The translations under genes were made by a program, and so were the position numbers. A stretch of 64,000 nucleotides of DNA. Origin: Flexilinea flocculi (lineage in GTDB: Bacteria; Chloroflexota; Anaerolineae; Anaerolineales; Anaerolineaceae). The stretch is taken from contig NZ_DF968179.1 in NCBI RefSeq assembly GCF_001192795.1, forward strand, positions 186,001 to 250,000, in the 5' to 3' direction. A model generated the notes under the pieces. The model did not search any database and was not told where the DNA came from. It was given only the letters and a program-made list of their open reading frames with translations. The first letter of the stretch is position 1. Each line of letters begins with the position of its first letter. Below, one piece after another: positions 15,513 to 24,050 of the stretch.

Positions 15513-16439
15513 TTGAAAGTATTGGTAACAGGAGCTGCGGGTTTTATAGGCACTTCACTTTCGAATCGCTTGATTAAAGACGGTTATGAAGTGATTGGAT
15601 TGGACGATTTTTCAGCAGGCAATCCATCCGGGCTGATGCCTGAAGTAAAACTTACGGAAGCTAAAATTAATGATCAAAAAAAACTATGGGAATTACTGCA
15701 AGGAGTAGATTGTGTTTTTCACCTGGCAGCAAAAGTGATTGTTCCTGATTCCATTCTCTATCCGCGTGAATACGAAAAAATCAATGTTGGTGGAACGGTA
15801 ACACTCCTTGAAGCCATGCGGGATGTCGGTATCAATCGTATGGTATTTGCATCATCCGGCGCAATTTATGGCATACAAGATGAACAACCTCTGAAAGAGA
15901 CTGCAAAACCAAAACCTGCTTCTCCATATGCTGTTTCGAAACTGGCATCTGAATATTACATCAATACAATCGGCAGGTTATGGGGATTGGAAGCGGTATG
16001 TCTGCGGATTTTCAACGCATATGGACCTGGCCAAAAATTTTCTTTTGCACATGCTCCGGTCATTCCGACATTTCTCAAACAGGCGGCTTCCATGGGTACG
16101 ATCGTGATCCATGGCGATGGAAATAAAACTCGGGACTTTATTTATATTGACGATGTTGTGGAGGCATTGGTAGCTGCCTCAAAAATTGACAGGCCTGTAG
16201 AATTGGTAATCAACGTCGGAAGTGGCACAGAAACATCTGTCAACGAAGTATTAAGTCTTGCCAAGAAAATCACGAATGGATCTCCGGAAGTTGTTTACAA
16301 TCAACGTCGTCCCGGCGGACCCGACCGAATGTGTGCGGATATTACACAAGCAAAGACGCTACTTGGTTTTAAACCGAATGTGCATTTGGAAGATGGTATG
16401 CGAATGACTCATGAATTTATTGAGCGATTCCGTAAATAA
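15513..16439 (+). CDS. NAD-dependent epimerase (UDP-glucose 4-epimerase-like)
   Basis: About 308 residues, extended SDR. The NAD motif GAAGFIG is near the N-terminus, followed by DDFSAG, FHLAAKV, the catalytic ASSGAIYG and YAVSKLASEYY (the YxxxK pair), then RIFNAYGPGQ and HGDGNKTRDFIYIDDVVEAL. These are standard for GalE-like or UDP-GlcNAc epimerases in polysaccharide synthesis. The start is TTG at 15513 because AGGAG lies seven bases before it; the in-frame ATG at 15495 has no such site and would add six residues. It fits with the glycosyltransferase just upstream. Confidence 0.9.
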   Translation: MKVLVTGAAGFIGTSLSNRLIKDGYEVIGLDDFSAGNPSGLMPEVKLTEAKINDQKKLWELLQGVDCVFHLAAKVIVPDSILYPREYEKINVGGTVTLLEAMRDVGINRMVFASSGAIYGIQDEQPLKETAKPKPASPYAVSKLASEYYINTIGRLWGLEAVCLRIFNAYGPGQKFSFAHAPVIPTFLKQAASMGTIVIHGDGNKTRDFIYIDDVVEALVAASKIDRPVELVINVGSGTETSVNEVLSLAKKITNGSPEVVYNQRRPGGPDRMCADITQAKTLLGFKPNVHLEDGMRMTHEFIERFRK

Positions 16440-16571
16440 AAAAATTCCGTTTCATATCGGCTTTAGAAGAATACAAAATGATTGAAGTATCGATTCACGT
16501 TTCATGGGAAATGACACTTCAACGAAATTCCCCTCTTTGCTAACAAGACTTTTCCATATTTTGAAATTCTG

Positions 16572-16625
16572 GTTGACATAAATCATCGCAACAATAAAAA
16601 AATTCTCTCGATATTTCGAATTGCT
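16572..16625. repeat. Intergenic palindromic element, right half only R9
   Basis: CATCGCAACAA, TTCTCTCGATATTTCGAATTGCT. The left half is missing or unrecognisable. Bases 16440-16571 show nothing else I can name. Confidence 0.55.
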
Positions 16626-16670
16626 CACATTTCGGATAGCAGGTTAAATTTCCTGAAACTATCGTCAGGT

Positions 16671-16676
16671 ATAATA
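16671..16676 (+). promoter_or_regulatory. -10 element before the 54-residue membrane protein
   Basis: TATAAT ten bases before the ATG at 16686. With a start site six or seven bases downstream the mRNA would have almost no leader. No clear -35 hexamer. Confidence 0.4.
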
Positions 16677-16685
16677 GATAGTATT

Positions 16686-16850
16686 ATGGAATGGATCGAT
16701 TGGCTTCTTTGCGCTGGTACAGTGATGGCATTTGGGTTCGCATTTCAAATGCTCTTACCTCCATATGGATGGCTTGCCGGTATTTTTGTCGCCGGTCTTA
16801 TGTTGTTCAGAGCAAAGAAAAAAAGGGATGACCTTCATAAAAAAGAATAG
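16686..16850 (+). CDS. 54-residue membrane microprotein
   Basis: A short frame starting MEWIDWLLCAGTVMAFGFAF. It has two hydrophobic stretches (about 6-22 and 26-43) separated by LLPPYGW, and a strongly basic end (RAKKKRDDLHKKE), which suggests a two-helix hairpin with a cytoplasmic tail. It fills the gap between the epimerase and the FKBP gene, on the same strand, with the stop ten bases before the FKBP ribosome site. There is no ribosome site of its own, but a TATAAT lies close upstream. I do not recognise a family. Confidence 0.55.
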   Translation: MEWIDWLLCAGTVMAFGFAFQMLLPPYGWLAGIFVAGLMLFRAKKKRDDLHKKE

Positions 16851-16874
16851 ATTTAGAATTTGGAGAAAATTAAA

Positions 16875-17399
16875 ATGGATGAAAGTTTATTGGTAGACGA
16901 CAATATGGTGGTCAGCCTTGCTTATGTGTTATATGTGGATGATGAAATTGCTGATTCAGCAGATGCTTCAGATCCACTGGATTATATTCATGGACAAGGA
17001 TATATCATCCCGGGTTTGGAAAGAGAATTAACCGGTTTGAAAGTTGGCGATAAAAAGACCATCCTGGTTGACCCGGTAGATGGATATGGCGAACGGATGG
17101 ATGATTCAATTGTTGAATTAGAACGTAGTTTGTTTCCGGCAGAATACGAACCAGTAATAGGGAATTCATTGAATTTACAGGATGATCAATCAGATCAGGT
17201 TTTTACCGGTTATATTCACAGTTTTGATGATTCAGTTGTCCGTGTTGATTTGAATCACCCCATGGCTGGAAAAATATTAAAATTTGATACGGAAATCGTT
17301 GGAATTCGTCCTGCAAGTGCGCATGAACTGGAATCCGGTCTGCATCAACACGATTGTTCGTGTTGTGGCGGATGCGGTGATGAACATAGCTGCGGTTAA
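16875..17399 (+). CDS. FKBP-type peptidyl-prolyl isomerase, SlyD family
   Basis: 174 residues. The pattern is that of SlyD: an FKBP half (VVSLAYVLYVDDEIADSADASDPLDYIHGQGYIIPGLERELTGLKVGDKKTILV), an inserted chaperone flap, the NHPMAGKILKFDTEIVGIR strand, and a His/Cys-rich tail (HQHDCSCCGGCGDEHSCG) like the metal-binding tail of SlyD. It accelerates proline-limited folding and may store or deliver nickel or zinc. ATG at 16875 has GGAG nine bases upstream; a TTG at 16860 would lie before that site. The aminotransferase gene follows after 12 bp. Confidence 0.92.
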   Translation: MDESLLVDDNMVVSLAYVLYVDDEIADSADASDPLDYIHGQGYIIPGLERELTGLKVGDKKTILVDPVDGYGERMDDSIVELERSLFPAEYEPVIGNSLNLQDDQSDQVFTGYIHSFDDSVVRVDLNHPMAGKILKFDTEIVGIRPASAHELESGLHQHDCSCCGGCGDEHSCG

Positions 17400-17411
17400 A
17401 TCAGGATTATC

Positions 17412-18494
17412 ATGGTTCGTTACGAAATTCCGATGACTCCGGGGCCTGTAAGAATTTCCAAGGCTGCTTTTCCAGCACTAATAGCTGATTTTGGCGCTGG
17501 ATACATGGAAGATGAGTTTTACGACACCTATCGCAAAGTAGGTGAGAAACTTCAAGTTCTTATGGGAACTGCCAATGAAGTCATTATTCAGTCAGGTGAA
17601 GCCATGTCGATCCTCTGGGGTGCATTAAAGAGCTGCATTCTTCCTGGGGACAGAGTCTTATGTATCAGTACCGGTTTTTTTGGTTCTGGTTTTGCGGACA
17701 TGGCAAAGAGTCTTAAAGCCGACGTAAACTTATTGGAATTTGGCTTTGATGAGACACTGCATGATTTTGACCGAATCGAATCGGTTGTAAAAACTTTTTC
17801 TCCGAAGGTGATCACAGTGGTTCATTGTGAAACTCCTTCAGGAACACTAAATCCGATAGCTGAATTGGGACAGATCAAGAAAAAGTATCACGTTCCTGTC
17901 ATGATTGTCGACGCTGTCTCATCAATCGCGTGTACTCCAGTAAAGGGTGATGAATGGAATGCGGATATTGTCATGGGAGGATCTCAGAAAGGTTTGTCCC
18001 TTCCTCCGACTATTGGTTTTTGTTCTATCAGTGATTCGGCATGGGATGTCATCCGAAAGACAGCCTATGAAGGCTACGAAGCTTTTCTCCCCTGGTATCG
18101 TTTGAACGAATCAAAATGTCACCCGAATACACCGGATTGGAATGGAATTGCTGCAATGGATGCTGTTCTGGATGAATTGGCAGACGAAGGATATGAAGAA
18201 GTCTTTTCCAGGCACATACAAGTTGCAGAATATATACGGAAAACTGTATGTGAACTTGGTTATCGACTTTTTCCAAAAGAAGACGCTGTCCAGTCCCCTT
18301 CTGTTTCCGCTGTATATATCCCCGACGGATTATCGTTTTCTGAGTTTAATCAGAAAATTCGATCATTTGGAATGGGGATAGGCGGAAGTTTTGGCCCATT
18401 GGAAGGTAAAATATTCCGAATCGGGCATATGGGTTCTCAGGCAACCATGCATAATGCAAAAGCGGCATTGGATGTTTTAGCACAAGTCATCTGA
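17412..18494 (+). CDS. Class V PLP aminotransferase (alanine/serine-glyoxylate type)
   Basis: 360 residues, fold-type I PLP enzyme. It begins MTPGPVRISKAAF, as in alanine-glyoxylate and serine-glyoxylate aminotransferases. The cofactor aspartate is in MIVDAVSSIA, and the Schiff-base lysine is Lys193 in GGSQKGLSLPP. HCETPSGTLNPI is also typical. The likely reaction is transfer of an amino group between alanine or serine and glyoxylate or another keto acid. It follows the SlyD-like gene by 12 bp and precedes a CrtI-like oxidase by 23 bp. A related gene without the lysine is found at 20045-21160. Confidence 0.9.
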   Translation: MVRYEIPMTPGPVRISKAAFPALIADFGAGYMEDEFYDTYRKVGEKLQVLMGTANEVIIQSGEAMSILWGALKSCILPGDRVLCISTGFFGSGFADMAKSLKADVNLLEFGFDETLHDFDRIESVVKTFSPKVITVVHCETPSGTLNPIAELGQIKKKYHVPVMIVDAVSSIACTPVKGDEWNADIVMGGSQKGLSLPPTIGFCSISDSAWDVIRKTAYEGYEAFLPWYRLNESKCHPNTPDWNGIAAMDAVLDELADEGYEEVFSRHIQVAEYIRKTVCELGYRLFPKEDAVQSPSVSAVYIPDGLSFSEFNQKIRSFGMGIGGSFGPLEGKIFRIGHMGSQATMHNAKAALDVLAQVI

Positions 18495-18517
18495 AACTCA
18501 ATTACTGATCAAGCTGA

Positions 18518-20008
18518 ATGAAACCACTTCGAATTGTTATCATAGGTTCGGGTTTAGGAGGGCTGGCTGCTGGAATTCGCTTAGTATCTGAAGGTTATCA
18601 GGTAACGATTCTGGAAAAGAATACGCTTCCAGGCGGTTGCCTGCGAACGAAAGAGATTAACGGTTTTCGTTTTAATTATGGTGCGGAGGTAATTACCGCA
18701 CCATTTCTTTTTGATCAGCTTTTTGAACAGGCGGGCAAAAATCGGCATGATTATTTTGATTTGCTGCCTTTTGAACCTGTCTTTCAGGTGATTTTTCCAG
18801 GGGAAAAACGGTTTGCATTTTTCAGCGATCCTCAAAAAACGCTACAATGGAACAACCTGTTTTCTCAGGAAGAAGAAAGAGCGTTGCTTTCATATTTTCA
18901 GGCTAATGAAGAAATCTTTAACGATGTCTTCTTTGACTATTGTTCGAAACCGATTCAGGACAGTCAACTTCGATCCTTTTTCCCTTTTCTGCCCCAAAAG
19001 CTGCAAAATCAAAAATCGTCCCTCCAGGTTGCAGAAGCATATTATAAAACGCCAGAATTGCAGCTTGTATTTGGTTTTTGGCCATTATTAGCAGGTGGTG
19101 ATCCGAGAGAATCCGGTTCCCTTTTTCGGATAATCCCATCCATTTTCTCGCATTGGGGCGCCAGCATTCCTGTCGGCGGAATGAAAAGGGTGCTGAATTC
19201 ATTACTTAGTGTTTTTCTTGAACAAGGTGGTGAGATTTTATACAATTCTGAAGTTCAGGAAATCCAGATTTTTAATCGTACTGTTTCGGGTGTTCGGTTG
19301 ATTGATGGAAGTATTTATCATGCAGACATTGTAATTTCGGATGTTGATGCTCTCACTACATTTCGTTTTCTGATTGATTCCGATAAAAACAAATATTCTT
19401 CAGTATCTCAGGCGAAAACAAAAAATCCGGGAATCAGTGTTTTTTCCTATCACCTCGGACTTGATTGTACGCTTGAAGAAAAAATTTCTCTTGCCGGTTG
19501 CAATTTTATATTTCCGAATCATTTTGATGCGTTTCTTTCAGATTTGTTTCATCGAAAAACATTGTCTTCTGATCCCTTTTTTCTCTTGAAAATTCCTGCT
19601 AAAACCGATTTATATGCCGCTCCGCATGGATTTGAAGCATTGTCTGTCGTCATTCCGGTTCCGAATCTGGCAAGCGACATTTCATGGGAGAGGGAGTCCT
19701 ACCTGTTTCGGACTCATGTATTGGAGTTGATTCAGGATTATTTTGTGACAGATCTTCGAAAGCATATTCTTTTTGAAGATTATTCAGATCCAGTCAGAAT
19801 GTGGACTGAGAATAGATCCTATCTTGGCGCTGCATTTTCAGCAATGCCGAGTTCTGCAAAAAAAAATGACCACAGATTTCCCAATCGATGCAAAGATATC
19901 CGAAATCTGTATTTAGTGGGTGCAGGAACGCATCCAGGACCTTCGATTCCGGGTGTGCTCATGGGGGCTGCAAATGCTGTATCGCAGATTAAAGCTGATT
20001 TTTCTTAG
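18518..20008 (+). CDS. CrtI-like FAD/NAD(P)-dependent oxidoreductase (phytoene desaturase family)
   Basis: 496 residues. The N-terminal dinucleotide motif is IVIIGSGLGGLAAGIRLVSEGYQVTILEKNTLPGGC. A middle region contains VGGMKRVLNSLLSVFLEQGGEILYNSEVQEI and the C-terminal FAD signature is RNLYLVGAGTHPGPSIPGVLMGAANAV. This C-terminal motif is characteristic of the carotenoid desaturase/isomerase and retinol saturase family. No other carotenoid genes are nearby, so the substrate may be a different polyprenoid or lipid. The start at ATG 18518 has a weak ribosome site. It is the last gene of the run from 16686 on the plus strand. Confidence 0.85.
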   Translation: MKPLRIVIIGSGLGGLAAGIRLVSEGYQVTILEKNTLPGGCLRTKEINGFRFNYGAEVITAPFLFDQLFEQAGKNRHDYFDLLPFEPVFQVIFPGEKRFAFFSDPQKTLQWNNLFSQEEERALLSYFQANEEIFNDVFFDYCSKPIQDSQLRSFFPFLPQKLQNQKSSLQVAEAYYKTPELQLVFGFWPLLAGGDPRESGSLFRIIPSIFSHWGASIPVGGMKRVLNSLLSVFLEQGGEILYNSEVQEIQIFNRTVSGVRLIDGSIYHADIVISDVDALTTFRFLIDSDKNKYSSVSQAKTKNPGISVFSYHLGLDCTLEEKISLAGCNFIFPNHFDAFLSDLFHRKTLSSDPFFLLKIPAKTDLYAAPHGFEALSVVIPVPNLASDISWERESYLFRTHVLELIQDYFVTDLRKHILFEDYSDPVRMWTENRSYLGAAFSAMPSSAKKNDHRFPNRCKDIRNLYLVGAGTHPGPSIPGVLMGAANAVSQIKADFS

Positions 20009-20044
20009 AACGATTGCGGAATATCTGCGGAGAAAAAATTAGGT

Positions 20045-21160
20045 TCAACGGAATATTTTGCCTGAATTGTACCAACTCGATTTTGGAATAGATCTTCTCG
20101 TATCGTAATCAGCCAGAAATCGGTTCATAGCAAAGAATAAATGTTCCATGTCTTTTTCAGTCGCACTGTTCATGTGGGCTATAACGAAAAAAGTATCTTT
20201 CATTTCACCGGGGCAACTTCCGATGGATATACCATACCCGTCTAAGAAACCGATCAGGTCTGCCGGAGTGAATTGAGGAAGCGTTTGTAGAACGGAAAAA
20301 TTCGGGGATGAGGATTGCGGGTCTGCTAAGAGTTGAAAACCTTTTGATACTGCCCATGTTTTTACCAATTCTGAAAGGTGTTCAATCCGCTGAATTCTTT
20401 GTTCAATTCCTTCATACTGAATTTCTTCCAATTGTCTTTCCAGAGCATACAGCAACGGATAAGGAATGGGTGAAGTGATTGAATTATCTCGCATCAGCAG
20501 CTGTCTGTTCAGATTCAAATACCATCCTTTACCTGGATTTCCCAGCGCCTTAAAATTTGCATGTTCATCCAGAGCGATCATTCCGAACCCCGGTGGAAGT
20601 CCCAGCGATATCTCACTGCATGCCAGCATGACATCAATTTCCAATCCAAATTTTAATGGTTGAACGCTGGTTATACTTGAGGAGCAGTCTGCTATGATGA
20701 TCGTTTCTGGCGAGTTTTTGCGAATTATCGCTGAAAGCGCTGGAATGTCATTATATATGCCGGCGTATGGATCAATTTCCACCAGGCAGACAGCATCAAA
20801 ATCCCGTTCCATGATTCTTTTTTCAAATTGGGCGAGAGAAAAAACATTTCCATAATTTGCATCAAAAATTGAAACATTGATTTCCATATTCTTGCTGATA
20901 TCCAGCCATTGTTTTGAAAGCGGTCCATTAACACAAATTAAAACCTCTTTCTGAACGAAACTGTTCAAAGCTATTTCGTACAAACCTTCCCGTGAACAAT
21001 GGAAAAATTCCAGCAAATATGCATCCGGAAATAATAGCTCCTTAGTCCGAGTCTTCAGATCAATTTGGAAATCCGAGATGGAAAGGGGCTGTGATTTTGC
21101 CTGAGCAGCCAGAACCACAGGAGAAACATCCGCCGGAATCGGTTTAAAATTTAATCCCAT
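20045..21160 (-). CDS. Class V aminotransferase homologue lacking the PLP lysine
   Basis: 371 residues with the overall layout of serine/alanine-glyoxylate aminotransferases: SREGLYEIALNSFVQKEVLICVNGPLSKQW, then TIIIADCSSSITSVQPLKFGLEIDVMLACSEISLGLPPGFGMIAL. In active relatives the last segment reads SQK-x-LGLPPG, with the lysine forming the Schiff base; here that position is Ile184 (SEISLGLPPG). The aspartate IIADCSS is kept. The reading frame is intact and the rest is family-like, so this is probably a pseudoenzyme or has another chemistry. Convergent with the CrtI-like gene. Confidence 0.75.
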   Translation of the reverse strand: MGLNFKPIPADVSPVVLAAQAKSQPLSISDFQIDLKTRTKELLFPDAYLLEFFHCSREGLYEIALNSFVQKEVLICVNGPLSKQWLDISKNMEINVSIFDANYGNVFSLAQFEKRIMERDFDAVCLVEIDPYAGIYNDIPALSAIIRKNSPETIIIADCSSSITSVQPLKFGLEIDVMLACSEISLGLPPGFGMIALDEHANFKALGNPGKGWYLNLNRQLLMRDNSITSPIPYPLLYALERQLEEIQYEGIEQRIQRIEHLSELVKTWAVSKGFQLLADPQSSSPNFSVLQTLPQFTPADLIGFLDGYGISIGSCPGEMKDTFFVIAHMNSATEKDMEHLFFAMNRFLADYDTRRSIPKSSWYNSGKIFR

Positions 21161-21212
21161 GAATAAACTCTTGATGCATGAATATAAAAATTACCCGCTT
21201 TCAGGTTTTTCC

Positions 21213-21334
21213 CAGTAATTCGAATTATAAAAAGAGTATGTTGTTGTTCTGATGGTTTTATGCTTCGCGCAAAACCATCAGAACAACAAATTTCTTTCTT
21301 TATTCGAAAAGTCAATCCATATTTCGAATTGCTG
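21213..21334. repeat. Intergenic palindromic element, full copy R10 (near consensus)
   Basis: Left end CAGTAATTCGAATTATA; right end CCATATTTCGAATTGCTG. The central hairpin has 17-base perfect arms GTTGTTCTGATGGTTTT and AAAACCATCAGAACAAC around ATGCTTCGCGC. The best-preserved copy for the hairpin. Confidence 0.9.
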
Positions 21335-21587
21335 AGTTTTTCCTCTGAAAAGGGTAACCATGAATATAAAAAAGTAAACAAATCAACACATTTCTTCTCG
21401 TTATTTATTCAGAAAAACCGAAAAGACAGCGTTGTCTGTCATTTAATTCGCCATATATTTGGCGTTTATGTTGATGCAAAATAATTACTGATCTTTTTTC
21501 TTCTTTTTTCAGCGAGTCTGGATTGCAGAGAACCTTTATTCTAAAGCTCAAATCAACTGTAGAATAATCTGTATCTGGAGGTTCGTG

Positions 21588-21698
21588 TTCCGAAATTTGG
21601 ACAAGTCATTAAAAAAAATAAATTCGTTATCATGTTGTTTTCTTGCAGAGCGTAAAAAACACGATAACAATTATTCCTTGCCAAATTTCGAATCGCTG
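21588..21698. repeat. Intergenic palindromic element, full copy R11
   Basis: Hairpin arms contain GTTATC and GATAAC; the loop (TTGCAGAGCGTAA) is in the reverse orientation. Right end CCAAATTTCGAATCGCTG. Read on the minus strand, the hairpin is followed by a run of eight T, and it lies 29 bp after the stop of the sortase operon, so it can serve as its terminator. Confidence 0.8.
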
Positions 21699-21726
21699 CC
21701 GGAAAGCGACAAAAAAAGATTCGAAT

Positions 21727-21915
21727 TTATATAATAAATGATAAAACGATCAGAAATGCGATGAAAACTAATGCCATCAATCCGATCTTTTTCAAATCCT
21801 TAACTACATATGTATAATCAGGATTGAAATCTGAAGAACCTGCTTTGGCAATTGCCGGCATATCTTTTTTCATTTCCATTGAGGCGCTGACTTTTCTTTT
21901 TTGTTTCTTTTCCAT
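21727..21915 (-). CDS. 62-residue single-pass membrane protein in the sortase operon
   Basis: A basic N-terminus (MEKKQKRKVSASMEMKKDM) and a C-terminal transmembrane helix (IGLMALVFIAFLIVLSFII) give a tail-anchored layout. It has a strong GGAGG ribosome site six bases before the ATG and starts 22 bp after the sortase gene. No sorting motif is visible. It may assist the sortase or be an independent small protein; I do not recognise the family. Confidence 0.75.
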   Translation of the reverse strand: MEKKQKRKVSASMEMKKDMPAIAKAGSSDFNPDYTYVVKDLKKIGLMALVFIAFLIVLSFII

Positions 21916-21937
21916 AAAAAACCTCCAATAAATTCAC

Positions 21938-22825
21938 CTAATCTCTGAGTTTTCCTGTCACGACGATTCTTTGATTATCGACAAGATAAGGATAACAGGA
22001 AATCAGTGTTATCGTTGCGTTTGATGTTTGGGCTAACACCTCAACTTGCGTTGGTTGTACAATCTGTGTTCCCTGAACGTTATAAGTATAAGTCATTTTT
22101 TCCGTTAAGATAATAATTTCATCACCTGTTTTTAATTGATCCAGTTTTCGGAATACCTGTCCGAAAATATCGTTATGTCCGGATAAGATAATATTGCCTG
22201 GTTTTCCTGCCTTGGCGCTGTAACTGTTGAGACCTACACCTTTTTTCAACGATTCCCAATCATCCCCCTGGATAATCGGAGCATCCACTTCGATGGCAGG
22301 AATTCTGATACGGACAATTTGCTCTCCAGATAGGTCAGGGATCGGTGACGGTTGAACTGAGTCAACAATATCTCTCAGATGTTCGGGAATTTCATTCTGA
22401 TTGAACGATGTTTTACCGCTTGCATCCGGGGGTGTATGACCACCGGGAAGTACAATTGCCTGGATCAGCGGCGTCGGCGTCAATGTCGGCAGAACCATTG
22501 CCCTGGATGCCTCCTGATTAATGTCTGTCAGTATCTGCGTGCCGATAATCAGCATGACTACGATTCCAATAACGGCTGCGATTTCAATGAAAAGCAAAAT
22601 TTTGTCGAATTTTCTAATTGGAGGAATTAAAGGCATCTTTTCCAGAACCTCTCCTTCCGGTTTCCATTTCAGCTCTTCGTTGATAGGAGCGTTTTCTTCA
22701 TCGACCGTACGTCCTGATGCCCTATAGGAAGCGATTCTTGCCTCTCGTCCAAGAACTTTTTTTTGCATCAGACGGTATCGCAGTTCTTCTTCGGTTAATT
22801 CATCCGCATATTTCTTTCGTGTCAT
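21938..22825 (-). CDS. Sortase
   Basis: 295 residues. A basic cytoplasmic N-terminus of about 75 residues, a transmembrane helix (ILLFIEIAAVIGIVVMLIIG, about 75-94), a Thr/Pro linker, and a C-terminal sortase beta-barrel. The catalytic His217 is in LSGHNDIFG, Cys277 in TLISCYP, and Arg286 in NQRIVVTG. The family cleaves LPxTG-like signals and links proteins to the wall or builds pili. No substrate with a clear sorting signal is encoded in this window. The ATG lies six bases after a TATAAT on the minus strand (22837-22832), so the mRNA may be leaderless. Confidence 0.93.
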   Translation of the reverse strand: MTRKKYADELTEEELRYRLMQKKVLGREARIASYRASGRTVDEENAPINEELKWKPEGEVLEKMPLIPPIRKFDKILLFIEIAAVIGIVVMLIIGTQILTDINQEASRAMVLPTLTPTPLIQAIVLPGGHTPPDASGKTSFNQNEIPEHLRDIVDSVQPSPIPDLSGEQIVRIRIPAIEVDAPIIQGDDWESLKKGVGLNSYSAKAGKPGNIILSGHNDIFGQVFRKLDQLKTGDEIIILTEKMTYTYNVQGTQIVQPTQVEVLAQTSNATITLISCYPYLVDNQRIVVTGKLRD

Positions 22826-22874
22826 GCAGTAATTATAAAATACAGCAAAGAATTCACAAACCTCAGATTGTGCT

Positions 22875-22900
22875 CAGCAATTTGAAATATGCAGAGGATT
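22875..22900. repeat. Solo left end of the intergenic element, R12
   Basis: CAGCAATTTGAAATATG followed by unrelated sequence. A remnant between the sortase gene and the GtrA-fusion gene. Confidence 0.5.
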
Positions 22901-22975
22901 ACTTGGTTTTGTGCTGATCAGGTACCCAATGTTTTGGATTGGTTTTCCTATTCGTTCTGAAAAGACTTTTTTAAA

Positions 22976-23998
22976 TTATTCAGGAAAGTGAATCTTTTTG
23001 GCAAAAACAAATTTCTTTGTCACGAAATAATTGAAAAAAAACATAACGAATTCGACACTCATCTTAATAAAAATAGAGGGAATCGCGAGATATTTAGATC
23101 CAATCTCCAAGGAAAGCCAAACGATTGCACCAGAAAAAATGACCAGTGCAATATAACGGATTAAAGAATCATAGTGATTGCTTTTTTCTCTGAAAACGAT
23201 AATTCGCAGGAGTGAATAATTTATCAGCATTGAAAATATTCTTGCAAAAATTAAGGAACATAAGTGGTTTTGCCCTAACATATTCAGAAAAACAAACATT
23301 GCATTGTCAGCAATTAAACCGACAGAGGCGCTTAATAGATATCGAAAGAAAAGCCCCAGGGAATAAAATAGCACCAGGTACTGGTTAATAAAACGATGTC
23401 CATGATATCTTTCTGTGGTTTTATCCAAAAATGATACTCGGATAGGAATATTCTCTTTATGACATATATTCAGCCATGTTAGTGGAAAGAAACCTGAGCC
23501 GTTACTTTTTTCCGATAGAACCATGACAGCTTTTTTTGGTACGATCCATAAATATGGATCCGGTTCATCCAGGCGTGTCCCGAAGATTTTTTCAGTCATC
23601 CACATCAAAGTTCGCGGTTGTTTTTGAATTGATATTTCTCTCTCGATGATGTGAAATGCTTCCGGTTCATAGACGGAAAAATAGATACCCTGAAGAATGT
23701 CATGTTCATTTGCGGAAGTGTCATCTTTGTAAATAATAATCTGATCGAAATCGATGGATGAATGACGGATATTCAGAACGGTTTCGCTAATTCTTTTACT
23801 GATATTTTTCTCATCTGCCCAAACAGCTGGAATTGACAGATCCGTGGGAATTTTCTCCTTTAATTTTGTTAAAAAAATTATGCAATAGGGAATTGTGCCT
23901 GTGCTCTCAATTATCTCCAATTCTTTAGCCAAGGGTATTTCCTGATTCAAGTGAACCAATATAAATGGAATTTTCTTTAATGATCCCAAAATATACAC
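22976..23998 (-). CDS. GtrA-domain membrane protein fused to an unrecognised N-terminal domain
   Basis: 340 residues. The C-terminal 130 residues form four transmembrane helices of the GtrA/DPMS type (FFRYLLSASVGLIADNAMFVFL ... ARIFSMLINYSLLRIIVF ... KMSVEFVMFFFNYFVTKKFVF), proteins that help flip or modify polyprenyl-linked sugars. In many bacteria this domain is fused to a GT2 transferase. Here the N-terminal 200 residues have the rough length of such a domain but I cannot see its DxD or nucleotide-binding motifs, so it may be degenerate. The start is uncertain: GTG at 23998 lies only three bases after AGGAG. Confidence 0.65.
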   Translation of the reverse strand: MYILGSLKKIPFILVHLNQEIPLAKELEIIESTGTIPYCIIFLTKLKEKIPTDLSIPAVWADEKNISKRISETVLNIRHSSIDFDQIIIYKDDTSANEHDILQGIYFSVYEPEAFHIIEREISIQKQPRTLMWMTEKIFGTRLDEPDPYLWIVPKKAVMVLSEKSNGSGFFPLTWLNICHKENIPIRVSFLDKTTERYHGHRFINQYLVLFYSLGLFFRYLLSASVGLIADNAMFVFLNMLGQNHLCSLIFARIFSMLINYSLLRIIVFREKSNHYDSLIRYIALVIFSGAIVWLSLEIGSKYLAIPSIFIKMSVEFVMFFFNYFVTKKFVFAKKIHFPE

Positions 23999-24050
23999 AC
24001 GCTCCTGTTTTAATTATGCGTCATTTTCAAAAATACAATTGGCTTTTTAT

